The notes under the pieces are model-generated. The model saw only the letters and a program-made list of their open reading frames with translations, did not search any database and had not been told where the DNA came from. Shown one piece after another: positions 45,001 through 62,366 of a stretch of 64,000 nucleotides of DNA. The stretch's first letter is position 1. Every line of letters begins with the position of its first letter. Both the position numbers and the translations under genes were made by a program. The DNA is from Mariannaea sp. PMI_226 (taxonomy: Eukaryota; Ascomycota; Sordariomycetes; Hypocreales; Nectriaceae): contig JANFOG010000003.1 of NCBI GenBank assembly GCA_024336345.1, forward strand, positions 372,001-436,000, read 5' to 3'.

Positions 45001-45478
45001 CAACCCACATCTTCTGGTGCTTGACGAGCCGACTAACTTCTTGGATCGAGACTCCCTTGGTGGTCTCGCCGTCGCTATCCGTGACTTCAAGGGTGGTGTG
45101 ATTCTCATTTCCCACAATGAAGAGTTTGTTGGTGCTCTGTGCTCAGAGCAGTGGCACGTCCGCGACGGTCGCGTCGCTCTGCGAGGCACCGCCGCTGTCA
45201 GCCTCGACCGCTTCGAGGACAGCCGTCCTGCTAGCGGTGTCACCAGCACCGCTGTCAGTACTGCCGCCAACACCGCGGCTAACTCGGTCGTCAGTAGCGC
45301 CGTTAACTCGGGCGTCGAAGATAACTCCGATATGAAGTTTAAGGCCAAGAAGAAGCGCAAGATGACCAAGAAGGAGCTCAAGGAACGCGAGGTCCGTCGC
45401 CGTCTGCGTCACATTGAGTGGCTCAGCAGCCCGAAGGGAACTCCTCACCCTCCGGACACCGATGACGAGGACAACTAA
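42064..45478 (+). CDS. NEW1: Ribosome-associated ABC ATPase New1/Elf1 (EF-3 family)
   Basis: Two exons, 42064-44681 and 44737-45478, giving 1119 residues; the ATG at 42103 would give 1106. The 55-nt intron is GT..AG and splits a Val codon. HEAT repeats fill the first 450 residues. Two ATP cassettes follow: Walker A GRNGAGKS near 513 with SGGWKMKLALARAM and LLLDEPTNHLD, and a second GPNGAGKS near 756 with SGGQKVKVVIAGAM and LVLDEPTNFLD. A chromodomain-like insert (KKSFQYEVKWRGLMPKH) lies in the second cassette, and the intron falls inside it. It is not EF-3 itself. The ending RRRLRHIEWLSSPKGTPHP with a TDDED tail and DDHEASREGLGYRELQPSV match New1 (yeast) and Elf1 (S. pombe). New1 acts in translation termination and ribosome recycling; Elf1 was linked to mRNA export. 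The yeast prion-like N-terminus is absent; here there is a short Pro-rich start. Confidence 0.94.
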
Positions 45479-48400
45479 ACGTACATTCAAAAGTGATTTC
45501 CTGTCTCCTTCTTTTTCTTTTTCTTTTCTTTTACTTCGACAATGTTGAGAGAAGTATATGATCTTTTTTGGGGTAGATTGCTTTCATGGGTTGGCCAATT
45601 GAAGTGTCCAGATGCACTTTTTTCTTGCGTATTAGACGACGCGTCCACGACTCTGCACAAATGATTTTCGGTTTGTCAACTTGTTGGAGAAAAATAGACA
45701 GACCAGGGTTTGGTTTCGAAGAGTCTTGGTAGTGATGATCATATTGTACCAGACCAGATTAGACTGACACGGGCTTGAAGGACTCGTATAGAGGCGTTTC
45801 TTGGTATAGATAAATTAGAATGAAAACTATTCTTGAATTGGGTTCGCGAAAACAACTTCGTACTGATTATGGTTCGATAATATGGCTGCACTGTTGTTGA
45901 CTGTACGAAGCGGACGAACGCAAGACGTTAGTTGAAGCATTGACGACGAGTCAGGTTGCTTGAGGTGCCATTTGCGGTTTGCCGTATGCAACCTGACGGC
46001 ATCAAGGTACCTACCTCCCTCCTTGCCTGCCTGCCTACCTATCTTACCTGACTTGGGCAACATAGGCTACCTGATCCGGGCCGCGCCTCCCGTGCACTTG
46101 CTTAGTTCCTTCCCGTTTGAGTCGTCAACGAATGATGGTCTGTGCTTTTGGTCCAAGAAGGGAAGGCTTCCTGGGGCTGAAGCATGCAAGTGAGACAACT
46201 CCCACTGTCACCACGAACATGTACTCTACCCGATGTATGTGAATGTGCCTAAGGTCTCAACCGTAAATGCAGCTTCATCTTCAACGCAGGTTCTATCAGA
46301 ATTAAAACGGGTACGATCCGGAAGACCTAATATTGCAGGCCCTCGAAGTATTCGTGCCCTGATACTCACGAAAAAACGACCTACGCGCAATGATTTTGAA
46401 GTTTTGACCTCCTCTACAAAACGGATGAACACGTCATTCACCCATTGGTTTGGCGAGTCTCGATCAAAAAGCCCCCGGCCTGTATCAGTGCCGACTTTGA
46501 AGTCGATTCAAGAGGCCGGCAAGCCTGGCTAGGTATGCACCCCGATACGGTAATTCTCCAACTCACTCGGTCCTCTACTCATCTTAACGCTAATGCTGTC
46601 AGCTATATCTGACTAGTATGTCCGGCCGTAGATATGTCAAATTGCTGCCTTCTGCATTGTGGAACTTGGGGCTCAGTATTAGTCAATCGCGAAAGCAGAT
46701 CGGATACTGCTATCGATGAGGGCTAAAGGCAATTAAGCATTCGTACTCAACTTTGAAGCGAATCTGGCATAGCTGACCTCATCTTTTTATCACAAGCGGA
46801 GAGAGAAAACGGTCAAAATTAAACACCATCAGACTTAGCTAGTCTTAGCGGAAGGGCCACTACAAAAAATACAAGGCCAAAGCTTCTAAGATTTACACAT
46901 CGCTAGAAGATAGATGTGTAGTGCCAGATCGCGGCGTGCGGCTCATGGTCCCATCTGGATCTGAATCCCAGAACCCCGGTCACAGCACTGCTAGTAACTC
47001 GACTAGCAGGGTTCAGGGTTCGTTATTTAGAGCCTCCGCCGATCCCTCCATACTTCTTATGAGTTCCTAATGAGGATGAGGCTGAATGTCTTTGTGCAGC
47101 CCCTTGGAACAGCAGGCGGCACCCAGAGACTCGTCTGCGCTCACTCAATAGGCATCGCCTCTAGGGTTCGCCAGCAGTAGCTGAAGCTCTTGTAGGCAGG
47201 TTACTTTCTATCTTGAAAACAAAGAAGGACATCTCTGCTTTCCGACCTTTAGGTTGAGACACACAATGGGTCACCCGGCGTTAAAATCCCATAACTCCGA
47301 TCTCACGGCCATTCAGGTCAAGAACTCGTATGCGAAGAGCAGTCCTTACCTTACCAGAAGGGCGGTTTTGTTTCGGTGGGATTATTTCAAAGTAATTCGT
47401 CCAACTGTTGTCTGGCGGTATGCCTCGGATTGTCCTGAGTTTATTTACATTGGGCATTACTCGTCATGGGTCACCTGACTCCTTTCTATCAATAGGACTG
47501 GCTTCAAGCTTGTCCTTGCCTGCTGCTTATATGGGAATATTCCGTCAGTTGTTCATTGCAATGGTTATCTTTCCCATTTCAAGTAGCTCTGCAACAGCGG
47601 GCGTCTCCATCATAGCTGCATCAACTCCACGATTCATACCCTTAAAACACTAGTTAGTGCCAATATATTCACTACGGGTCACAGAAACATAAATAAAAGA
47701 GAAAATTTTCATCTCACGTCTTCTACATATCAAGCAATTTGGTACATCATTTCTAACTGACACCTCAAGCACTGTCCCCTTTGTGTTGAGGCTATTGTGG
47801 CTTCCGCCAAGTTGCTGCAAGCCTGTTGACTACTATATACAGGATGCAGCGGCACAAAATCTCGATAACTTGCTTACGGCTACCGTGAAGCTTTTGTGTG
47901 AGTGATTATTTGTCGGATATGAAGGAGAAAAGGTGAGCGATCTCTCCCCATGCGGGATGCACTTCGAATCATCATTAACGGGATTCATTGACTGAGAAGT
48001 TAAAAACTGCTAATAGCATATGACCCCTAATCAAATATATCTTGAAGCAAGATGTATGTTTGTATCGAAATATGTACATCATCGAGCCATAACAGCTCTA
48101 ATTGCAAAAGAAGACTGGGGTTGCTGGGTCCCATGTCCGGCGTTCTGGATGGGTTAACTCGTCATCCTTGTCGACAGCGACAAGTCAATTTTATAAGTTG
48201 GGAAGATTGACAACGTGTAAGGGTTAATTTTAGTCTCATCCTATCTCAGCCTGCCAGTTGGGCTGTCATTGAGTCTAGGTCCATTTATCCTGTAGGTGGT
48301 ATGTTCGAGGCAGCACATGGTACCGATGGTCAAGGCTGTCTCCGCATCATCCTCTCCGCGTACTGATATGGGTGCTCTGGAGATTTTTGCAGCTCATCAC

Positions 48401-49563
48401 ATGTTTTGCAAACCACAAAATCCCAGAAAGCAATAGTAGTACGTATTCTAAGACACATACAACCACCGTGGACGCTTTTGGCAAACCATCATTCTACGCC
48501 TGTCAACCTAGTTGCAGCATGTTCGAACACTCGGCTTAGCTGCAGAAGTCGGATTTTCCCCCCGGACAACGCCATTATGCACCCCGTATTCAGTGTTCTC
48601 AACTCGGAAACATGGATCTACATCGCTTACATCAAACCCAGGTCTCAATCAGCCGTCTTTTTCTTGAGCTAGCTGGGAGGGAATCCTTACCACGTACACA
48701 GGCATGTATCCCACAACTAGCGAAAACTAGGGGCTACAAGTGGTCATCCCAGATATCGTCATTGCGTTGATATAGTTGCGGGATTTCAGATATAGCTATG
48801 GAATTCTAGTGCTGCTCTCGTCCCGTGGGATCTAACCCAGGACTCAAAGGTGCGCCGAAATAAGGAACTTGTGATGTCCAATGACGATACCGTTCGCTTC
48901 CACCGTCGATACGATATATAATACTTTAGTGTCTGAAGTAAGATGACCAACACAACAAGCAACTTCATCCATCGACCCGTTTTCTTTAAGATGGTTCATA
49001 TACCTCTGCCTCTGTCCCTGGGGCCTTGACGAGTAACTTTGAGAGCCGATAAGCAGCGTTGAAAATGGGACGGGCAGGATGGGCTACGTGGCGATCTCTG
49101 GCTCAACCAACCCTCATGCACGATACGATACTCGACTGACCCCGTAAGCCACTTTCAAGCCTGCTCTCCATTCAGGCTTGGTGACTGGTCAGCATGGAAC
49201 CATGATAAGGTCACCCAATCCTCTTCATACTACGGTGATTCCGGGCACTTCGGAGAGCATGGCGACCCACACATGACTGCTGAGACCGCAGCATCAAGCC
49301 AGATGAAGAAGCCATAGCCTACCCGCCGGAAACGAGGGATGAATGTGCGATCAAACGAACGACCGTCAAAGCGCAATAAGCACCGGCAGGCAACATGACT
49401 GGGCTATTTACGTTACCCCATATTTTTTGGGTCCAGGATGAGGGGAGGATGCTGCTCGATGAATGAGGCTACGAGAAACCCCCCCCCTCGCTCTCCCGGA
49501 GGTGTGGGCCACAGAGCTTGGGTATTCATGCGACGTGAGCGGGAAGAGGGACCCATGGTTTGT

Positions 49564-49595
49564 GGGGGGTAGGGGGAGGTGGTAGGGGGGGAGGG
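49564..49595 (+). other. Potential G-quadruplex on the plus strand
   Basis: Four G-runs of 6, 5, 7 and 3 are separated by TA, AGGTGGTA and A. This matches the G3+ N1-8 pattern. A C-rich partner tract lies at about 49480-49500. It is not at a gene start in my annotation. Confidence 0.6.
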
Positions 49596-51380
49596 ATATT
49601 CCACAGGGAGCTTGAAAGGGCTCGCAGGAGACGAGGTCAAGGCGCTTGGTAAGATTGAAAATTGCATGGGGGACTTGGCGAGCAAGTTGTTTCATACAGG
49701 AGGTCCGACCATTTGGGGTAAGCTTTTTGGATGTAACGACGGGATAGGGATTCAAGCACAATGGCATCATCGGCTGCAACTTGGGCTTATTATTACGTAG
49801 ATGGCACTGTTTGGTTTCTCAATAGTGGCTTACAAGCGAGTGGCTGTTCCCATGCTGTTGGTCTGTTGGCTATGGTCTCGGTCTCGGTCATGGTCATGAT
49901 AGTGACGCTTCAGGGGGATTGGGGGCAATTCCTTCGCGCAGGGCTGATTAAGTGAATTGATATTCAATTATTCTTTGTAATGATGTGCTTCTAACCTATT
50001 TAGAAGCAATGTAAAAACCAGCTAGCTTAGTCAATCAACGAATTTCCTAAGCTTATTCGAACGAAGTGGCCAAACTTATTTGAGAAACTTCACACTCATA
50101 GTAATGGGACAGAGAGCCAGATAGATTCATATATGCATGTATTACCTACTTATTAGACTCTTCCAACAGCCAAAGGAAAACAAAATGGATTCGAAAAACA
50201 ATAATGCAGATTATATGACCATGTATCAAACAAATCAAAACGAAAAAAAACCCCGTCAAAATGCGAAAAAAAGCTGAGCTGAAGTGAAAGTAATGAAGAG
50301 AGAGAAGAAGGGGAGGAAAGTAGACAATGCAAAAAAGAAAAAGAGTCAGAGTAAAAAGCAAACATAATTATCAACCTGCCCCCAATGCCCCCAATATCTC
50401 ATATATGCAACACTCGACCTGTCGATTTCCTTCCTCCCACAACCCGATCAACGAAAAAAGCTTCCCTTCCCCCCGTTTCCCGGAGAATGTCTCCGTGACT
50501 GCAGGGCCTGCAGGGCCTCTTACATACGTACATACGTCACATACATACATACATATCCCTGACGTTCATGCGCCAACTCTTATACTCCTCCATTGCGGTA
50601 ACTGTCAAGGGTCATCTTCAGTCGGGAGCAACAACGGCAAGTATTATACGTGACAGGGTCTATCCCTAGCCGCGTTTCCTCCCTTTCTCTCCTCCCTCCC
50701 CTGGTTGTGTGTTCTCCCCCCACCTTTGCTTGGCCATGTTGGTCCCATCTCCAACACGACCCAGTGTGTCGTCACGGGCTCCCCACAACACCGGTACTCA
50801 TGCACCCTCGCCTCCCGAGACCCCCTCCCCTTCACCCAGGGGACTGGTCCCTCGAGTATGGGTTATTTTAGAAGGCCCCCTGTTTCTTGGTGCCCCGGGA
50901 GAGTGGTTGATGATGCAAAGAAGACGACTTAGAAGACCGTGGGCGTAATCAAAGTCTGCGGAGGAGATGGCGGCGGATCGGGCTGAGGAGGAGGGACTCG
51001 TGGTCCCCCTGGAGGGGTTGGTGGAGGGTCTGGCTCGCAAGGCCCAATGATAGGACTAGGAAAGAGTGGTGTAGTCTGGTAGATCATTGCTGGTGAATGC
51101 AGTATGAGGAGGAAGGGGAAGGTTGAAGAGGGGACTGCGAAGAGGGTACAGATAGATAGGTATAAATAAGGCGAAGACGCAATAGTTGAGGAGCTCTAAT
51201 GTGTCGACCATACACGTGTTGAGTGTGATACGTGATGGAACAGGAGACAAAGAGTGGGAGTTGGTGGGTGGGCAAGTGAGTATGAGAAACAATCCGGATG
51301 ACTTTGAGAGGCAGACTTTCCTCTTCCCCAGACTCCGCGGGCGCTTGAAGTTATATCCAACTTCTCGTCTGCCAATTCAA

Positions 51381-51403
51381 CCCCTCCCCGGCCCGGGGAG
51401 GGG
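51381..51403. repeat. GC-rich palindrome with stress-element cores (CCCCT/AGGGG)
   Basis: CCCCTCCCCGG and CCGGGGAGGGG are exact reverse complements around a single C, and a further AGGGG follows. CCCCT is the core of the yeast stress element and CCCCGG is a core bound by carbon-catabolite repressors such as CreA. No supported gene adjoins it, so function is open. Confidence 0.8.
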
Positions 51404-54360
51404 AGGGGCAGCATCGTAAAAGCTGCGCCCTGGAGTGCTGACTCTGCTGCTTCACATTCCAAATGAGGCTCCCATATCGCCATCCGCCATCATGGCGCGA
51501 CGGCGACAAGGGATATTGATGATTCCTCTTGGAGTTATCATGAGGTATCCCAGCAAAATTCCCCGTCTGCCTTCCGACTAACAAAAATAAAAATAAAAAA
51601 AATAACTGCGGTCAGCCGTGCATTCGCCAATAAAACGGCACATGGCAACCAGCACCCAACACGACGCTGGACCCCTTCTCCTCTCGTACTGTTAGTATCT
51701 CACGGCACAGATCCCGCACCTAGCCTCGCTTGCTTCCCGGATCCACGGAAGCTTTGAAGTCTGGGAGGATGTCCTGTTTGTCTTCATATTCCCGAGGGCA
51801 TGGTTCGAAATCAGACCCCAAGAAGATATATACGTACGCCACACCCCTTACCCCCTGGGGTGGCCTGGACGAGCAAAGAACAAAGGGTAGCCCTCTCTTT
51901 CCAAAGCACGATCCGTCCCGGGTGCTTGGGCTGCCACACAGGATGAGCTCTGGCGCACCACCTGACGGGTTTTGAGGCTCAAGGTATTGTATCCATCTTG
52001 CCAGGAGACACTATCGTAGGATGGTGTATACTCATGCCCACTTCGAGCCAGCATATGAACCTGAGGGCTTCATCTAGCGAAAGTTCGCTCTTTTCCTCAT
52101 GGAGGAATGCACAAACGCTTGTGTAATAGCACTCTACGATATATCCAGCACAGCATGTATGTACTTCGTAAATAAGCCGTGGGCCCGGCGGGAGAGAGAG
52201 GGGGGGAGTGACGTGCGTTTATCCGCAAATGTGCCAAGAAATCTCCTGCTCCGAGCCTCCCATCTGCTCACAGAGTCTTGGTCACTCTTTGATGGTGCGG
52301 TTCGCAGCCGGTTTACTCTTCTCTTCTCTCACCTGGGTCTCAGTGGGGCCATTCTATGTGCACAACATGAGGCAGAACATCGTGACCCGTAACCAATCCC
52401 ATCAATAGTACGTCCATAACGCCTTGAAGACCCGGCGATTTCCTACGTTGACACATCCTAGCAACAGCATGAAGACAAAGATGGGGGGATTCACCCATGT
52501 TGGCTCCCTACAAGACCCAGACACTACTGTAGTTGAGCACACTTTTGAGCGGATATACGCCACTCGCCTGCCTCGGTCGTGTCATGCAGCACACCGGAAT
52601 CGGAATCACGGGGAAGCGGTTTCGAGAGCCGGGGAAAAATGGACCGAGTTTGGCACTTTTCGAGCCTTCACTCTCGACTTACCATCCTAGAATCCTTGGG
52701 GATTTGTGTGCGTGTGTGTGTGTGGATGGATGGGGAACAGGGGAGCAAAGGAGCACTGAACAAGCATGAAGCCCTGACAAACACCTGTCAGAGTGTCTTC
52801 CTCACGCATCTCATAATTGGTACTTGCCATTGGGTACCGCTCAGATGGATCACATGCCTGAACGATGCAGTAGCCTGCTTCTCCTAACCAAGCTTGCGGA
52901 TCAAAGCTCAGCCAATGCAGGGCTGCCCTTGAGCCTGCGACGTGATTATTTATGACGAATAAGTGACTCAATAAGTTCCAGCAACTGGCGACTAGATCCT
53001 AAGGTCATGGCCACCTCCAGGTCATCGGCACCCTTGCTGTTGCAGAATTGCGTAAGACACCAGACCCCATATCGTCCTCACCTCAGCCAGCCATGTTCGC
53101 ATGCGAGCCTGGCCGCAAGCAAAATCTTGGGCGAGTTTTGTTGGCTAAAAAAGGTCCGGCAGCGGGGTGACAATGAAGAGCCGAGCCACCATCCGTGTGG
53201 CACCGGTTCCAGGAGGAAAATGGATCCGTTCCAAAAGGTCCGTCGTCCAGTTGAGCCTACGACAACCGCGACCCTATCGGCCGAGTTATATCCAGAAACC
53301 TTACCCGCACGGTCCTGCCTTCACCTGCGAAGATAGTTAGCCGCCGGATATTGCCCAGCCCGGATATCGCTCAGCCCTATAAGTCCCGTGCTTGGAAGAC
53401 GCAGGTGAACTGATTTGATGCGAAGGCAGGCACTAGTTAATACATGTGTTGGGCTGACGCTATGCTGCATAGTCTCATTCCTTTGAGAAAATGTACTCCT
53501 GAGTGCTCGAGCGTTTGTGTGTGATTGTGATATAAGCCCTTACGACTTTGTTGCAACCAGGCTGCGTGAGCTGCTTCAGTCTAGACCCGCCAAAACGTAC
53601 CATATCTCCACACCGCTGCCGCCCTGGCCGCGGGATACAACATGACTGAAAAGTGCTATAGATTCGATCTAGGAAGTCCTAGAACAACCGATATCTGGTT
53701 CGACTGTCACGAAGAGAGCTAATGCAGCCTAGCGGCGAAGAGGGGGAAAGTGTCGGGTTCGTCATGCAGCGTGTTGTATTTTGACAATCCACGCGAGATA
53801 AGATGGGGGAGAGAGAATTGGAGGTAGGGGATGTAGGAGAAGGCCAAGCACTTGCAAGGGGAGGGTATGGAGGGGGAACAGAATGGGATCGGAGGTGTCC
53901 ATCTCCATAACGACGTTTCAACGTAAGATTCACACAGGCCAAGAGTGTATTTGAGCAGAAGAATGAGACAACAGTGCGCAGCCGAGTACCTAGCACAAGA
54001 GGGAAGGGGTCCGAGCTGGATTCAGGAGTGACCAGGGGGTTCCAGGAATCATTGTTGCGGAGTGTCCGCCTTGGACTCTTTTCATCATGCATCAATCTCC
54101 ATCTGGAAATGTGTTAGCGAGTCAGAAAGAGGACGGGTCAGCGAACCACACAAACTTGTTCGCGAGCTAAATATATTTTCCTAGGGCCGACGTTTTCTGG
54201 GCTACCCATCCCTGTTGTATCCTCTCCGTTGAACGCCATCTTTCAAGAATCCATTGGTAGTACTAAAAGTAGTTGTACCGGGTAACAGTAATAACAGAAT
54301 CAGTAGTGGTAATATACACGGCGGACATTATTGTCTTCCGACCAAGTCGACACAATTATC

Positions 54361-55442
54361 CTATCGGTGGCCCCGACCTCGACTGCGAGACTGGCTTCTA
54401 TTGCCATAGCTCTCGTAACTGCTTCGACTTGCGCTGCGGCGTCTCATGTCGTGATCATCATATCTGCCACCACCCCGACGCCTTGGCCCTGTGGGTGACT
54501 TGGACCGTGATCTCGAGGAATAGGAGTCGGCTGAGTGACTGCGGTAACGGCTCCCACCCCCTCGCGACGGCGGGGGCCCGGGTGACCGAGAAGGTGAACG
54601 GGATCCTGGGCGATAGACGTCCGACCTAGGACCATATCTGCTCCCCGGTGACATACGACGACGGCCGCCTCCGCTAGCAACGTTCCCGCCGTTGCCTCCA
54701 GAACCCATCCCGGGAGGACCCCCACGCGCCCCGGCGAAGGGAACTCTGGGATCAATATTCGCACCACGCCTAGCCATTGGGGGGGCGGGTGAGAGCTTGC
54801 GACGAGGAAGCACAATGGATACATTGATAGTCGCGCCATCCACCTGCGCCTCATGCATATGCGCAATCGCCGCCTCGGCGTCGGCCTCATAGTCATATAG
54901 GATGTAGGCGGTGCCTCGATTTGTCCCAACTATTGAAAACGAGGGGTCGATTAGTCGAGGTTCAGGGATCAGGGCTTTGCATCATGGATTGAGCCAACTC
55001 ACAACTTCTATTGATAGGAAGGTCCAGGTCCTTTACTCTTCCGAATTGCCCGAAAATTTCGTAAAGATGCTGTTCATTGATGTTCTTGGATAAACGCTCC
55101 ACTACAATCTATGGCGGCTCCGGAGTTAACTGATTGCGGCAGCCAAGAAGAGAGCATGGGACGATATACCTTTGTGCTTTTGACAGGCGAGACATCTCGG
55201 CTACTATCTCGATTACGATCGCGACCTCTACTCCAGCTGCGGCTGCGGCTTCTGTAGCGACCGTTGCGTCGTGGGGGTGAAGCTGATCGAGCCGGGGATC
55301 GCGAGTCGTGACGGCGATGGCGTCCTTCTGGTGATCGAGAGGCATCTGAGCGTGGACTCAGAGAACGTGTTCGTGTGCGAGAACGAGATGGCTGGCGGCC
55401 GCGGGCCGGCGATGGCGGTGATGGCGATACCATCGTATTCAT
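54361..55442 (-). CDS. RNPS1-like SR-rich RRM protein
   Basis: Three exons on the minus strand: 55170-55442, 55003-55108 and 54361-54929, giving 315 residues. Both introns are GT..AG and phases agree; a Phe codon is rebuilt at the second join, giving SFGTNRGTAYILY. The N-terminal 90 residues are Arg/Ser-rich (SRSRTRTRSLSPRS and similar). One RNA recognition motif follows: IVVERLSKNINEQHLYEIFG, then GRVKDLDLPIN, then RGTAYILYDYEADAEAAIAH, and GATINVSIVLPRRK. The C-terminus is Gly/Arg/Pro-rich, then RS-rich (SRSPSRSPGPPPSRGGG) and ends SRGRGHR. This layout fits RNPS1, a splicing activator and exon-junction complex partner. Fungal homologues exist but the function here is by homology only. The start at 55442 (MNTMVSP) is preferred; an ATG at 55481 adds 13 residues. 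The RS code makes false frames on the other strand. Confidence 0.88.
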
Positions 55443-57477
55443 CGATGGAGCGTTGGAAGTTAAGCAATGTTGTCGTCGCACGTAGAAAGGAAGCTTCTAG
55501 GCAATAGCTATCGTAGCTTTAGACGCGCGGATGCAGCGTTTGATGGGTGATCACGTGCAAGAACAGCTTCCTTCCAAGTCCGGCAATGCAGCGAGGGTTG
55601 TGTCGTGCGCAGGCAGGTACGAGTGCAAAGCGAAGAAAAGCATAAGCACGGGCAAGCACAAGCACGGGCAAGCACAAGCACGCATGGGGTTGCACTTCCT
55701 CAATCCCCAAGTGCCAGGTTAGCGCCCTCCATGTAAGGCAGTCTAGGGTAAGCCAGCTTCGCGGCACACCCTCCTTCAACTGCTTTTGTTCCAACCAACA
55801 TTGGAACCGTACGGCTATGACGGTTCCCTGCATTTACTGTATCTACTGGATCCAACACCCCGGTTACAATCCATCTGTTGGTACTTCATACATACCTACA
55901 GTAGGAAGTCTCCGAATGCTGCCAGGTTGGCCTGGCTTTTGCCTCCAAAACGCAGGGTTCGTAGCTCGCATCATCATTCAGTAATTCTCACTTCATAAAG
56001 CCTAGGCTGTGCACAAGTGCACGTTGGTTGGATCTAAATTGATGGCATGACTCCATCGCCAGCATAATAAGTGAAATATTGACCCGCTATCACGAAGTTG
56101 TTGCATATCCCCTTGCTGTGTTCCAACGACACCAACCCTTTCTACGTGGCTGCACTATCTGGGTCTCCAGTCCAGAACAACTCCGAATCCCGTTACAATC
56201 CCGAGATTGTTGTCAGATTAAGCTCATGACAAAACTTGCCTAGATTAGAACAAGTGGTGAGAGATTTCGTTGAGCTCAATGCAATTGGTTGGAAGAGAAG
56301 GCCCTGATGCAACATCATCAGATCCCGTAAAACGACGGTGTCCCACCTTCAGCTCAGCTCACCCAGCCTTTGGGGACCAAATTCCCACTACCATGGATAT
56401 CTCTCGTAATCCATCGCCCGATTTCCCCGATCGTCCCGTGAGAGAGTGTGCCCCCTGCTCCCATCGCTGAGACGGATCCTCCATCTGGCCGGGAACCTTG
56501 CCTCTTTCAGCTTCACAAGCATGTCAGAACCGATGCTCTGAAAGCCTACCAGATGAGGCCAAGACTGATGAGGATGGCGCGTGCGGGGAGCAGCACAGTG
56601 ATCTCGAAGGATGCCGCAATGTGTCTAGTGATGCATTTGGTCTCTATTTAGTCTGGGGCTTTTACAGCCGCAAGCCGCCTCCTTGGTCTCAAATCAGAGG
56701 CAGATTGGTGTGTCTTGTCATACGATTGACGAACCCTACGAGAGCTGAGTTGGCAGCTGCTTTATTCGGCCTAGGAAGTACAACAATGGTTTCATACTCA
56801 GCTTCATCTATCTATATTTCTCGTAACTTGAGCATGTGCCTCCGTGGCAAATGAAGTACCCTCAACCCTGCAGAAACCAGTGCTTTTAGACACCTTGATA
56901 TAAAATTTACGAATTAAACTCCCATCAGTGGCACTCACTGGCGGATGCTTGCCTCTGGATAATGTCAAATTAAAGAATCAACAGGCGAAGTCGCCAAGGT
57001 GATAGTGGTTCAGCATCTATCAGAGTAACTAGGGGTAATGGATCCAAACCGGGATATGCTTATTGCTAAAGCTGAACTCACAAGCTGCCTACTCGAAATA
57101 AACTTGGAATCATTTATATGAGCCATGACTCTCATCATAATTGCAAGACAGACAGGTACGGTTCAGTGACCCAATTCCCGGCTCTAGCCGGATATTCCAT
57201 CCAACGTAAACAACCCTTACTCGACCCCTGAAAGTGCAAAAGACTTACACTTCTCACCTGAGAACCGGCTGTACATATGAAATACGTTGTTCCCCATGCA
57301 TATGACATAGTAACAAAACTAATAACTGTTTTGACAAACAACGACGACGACTTTATGTACATATAGTAGAACCCGAGCAGCCCAGACCTGGGTAAGGGTC
57401 AGGCATAGCTGACAATAATTTCCTAATGAACTCCCTTAGACAACCCAATTCTAGATGCTCCTCGATATTGACGCCCT
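55443..57477. other. RNPS1-like promoter and ARG5,6 3' flank
   Basis: The left part is the promoter of the RRM protein. A 16-bp tandem repeat (55645-55682) is listed separately. Frames at 55519-55833 and 56498-56854 are unsupported and lie in ordinary sequence. Near 57135-57362 is AT-rich DNA. No RNA gene is seen. Confidence 0.55.
55645..55682. repeat. Tandem repeat, 16-bp unit, about 2.4 copies
   Basis: The unit AGCACGGGCAAGCACA repeats head to tail and a partial third copy follows. It lies about 200 bases upstream of the RRM gene. The repeat is in a short frame on each strand, but coding is not supported. Confidence 0.8.

Positions 57478-62366
<4,889 letters not shown>

Larger units (their letters stand above)
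45479..54360. other. 8.9-kb stretch without supportable genes
   Basis: This is the largest gene-free stretch in the window. It starts with the CT-rich 3' flank of NEW1. From 46200 to 48750 it is mixed, of moderate AT, with only short frames (46233-46532 is the longest clean one, 99 codons, unrecognised). A G-rich run (49564-49595), a TACATACG microsatellite near 50518-50556 and a GC palindrome (51381-51403) are listed separately. The frame at 53679-54095 (138 codons, minus) is not recognised. I see no transposase or reverse transcriptase motif, no terminal repeats and no rRNA or tRNA. Confidence 0.5.

Noticed and set aside
42064..45478. Translation elongation factor EF-3
   Set aside because: The overall fold is EF-3-like, but the C-terminus (IEWLSSPKGTP, DDHEASREGLGY) and the chromodomain position match New1/Elf1 better than EF-3.
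46900..47060. 5S rRNA or tRNA-like gene
   Set aside because: There is a GGTTCAGGGTTCG-like patch but no complete box A/B arrangement or fold.
46200..48750. RIP-mutated transposon relic
   Set aside because: I looked for reverse transcriptase or transposase words, terminal repeats and strong TpA excess by eye and saw none. A computed RIP index would be needed.
53679..54095. 138-codon frame downstream of the RRM gene
   Set aside because: Ser/Pro-rich, no domain, and lying in the 3' flank of another gene.
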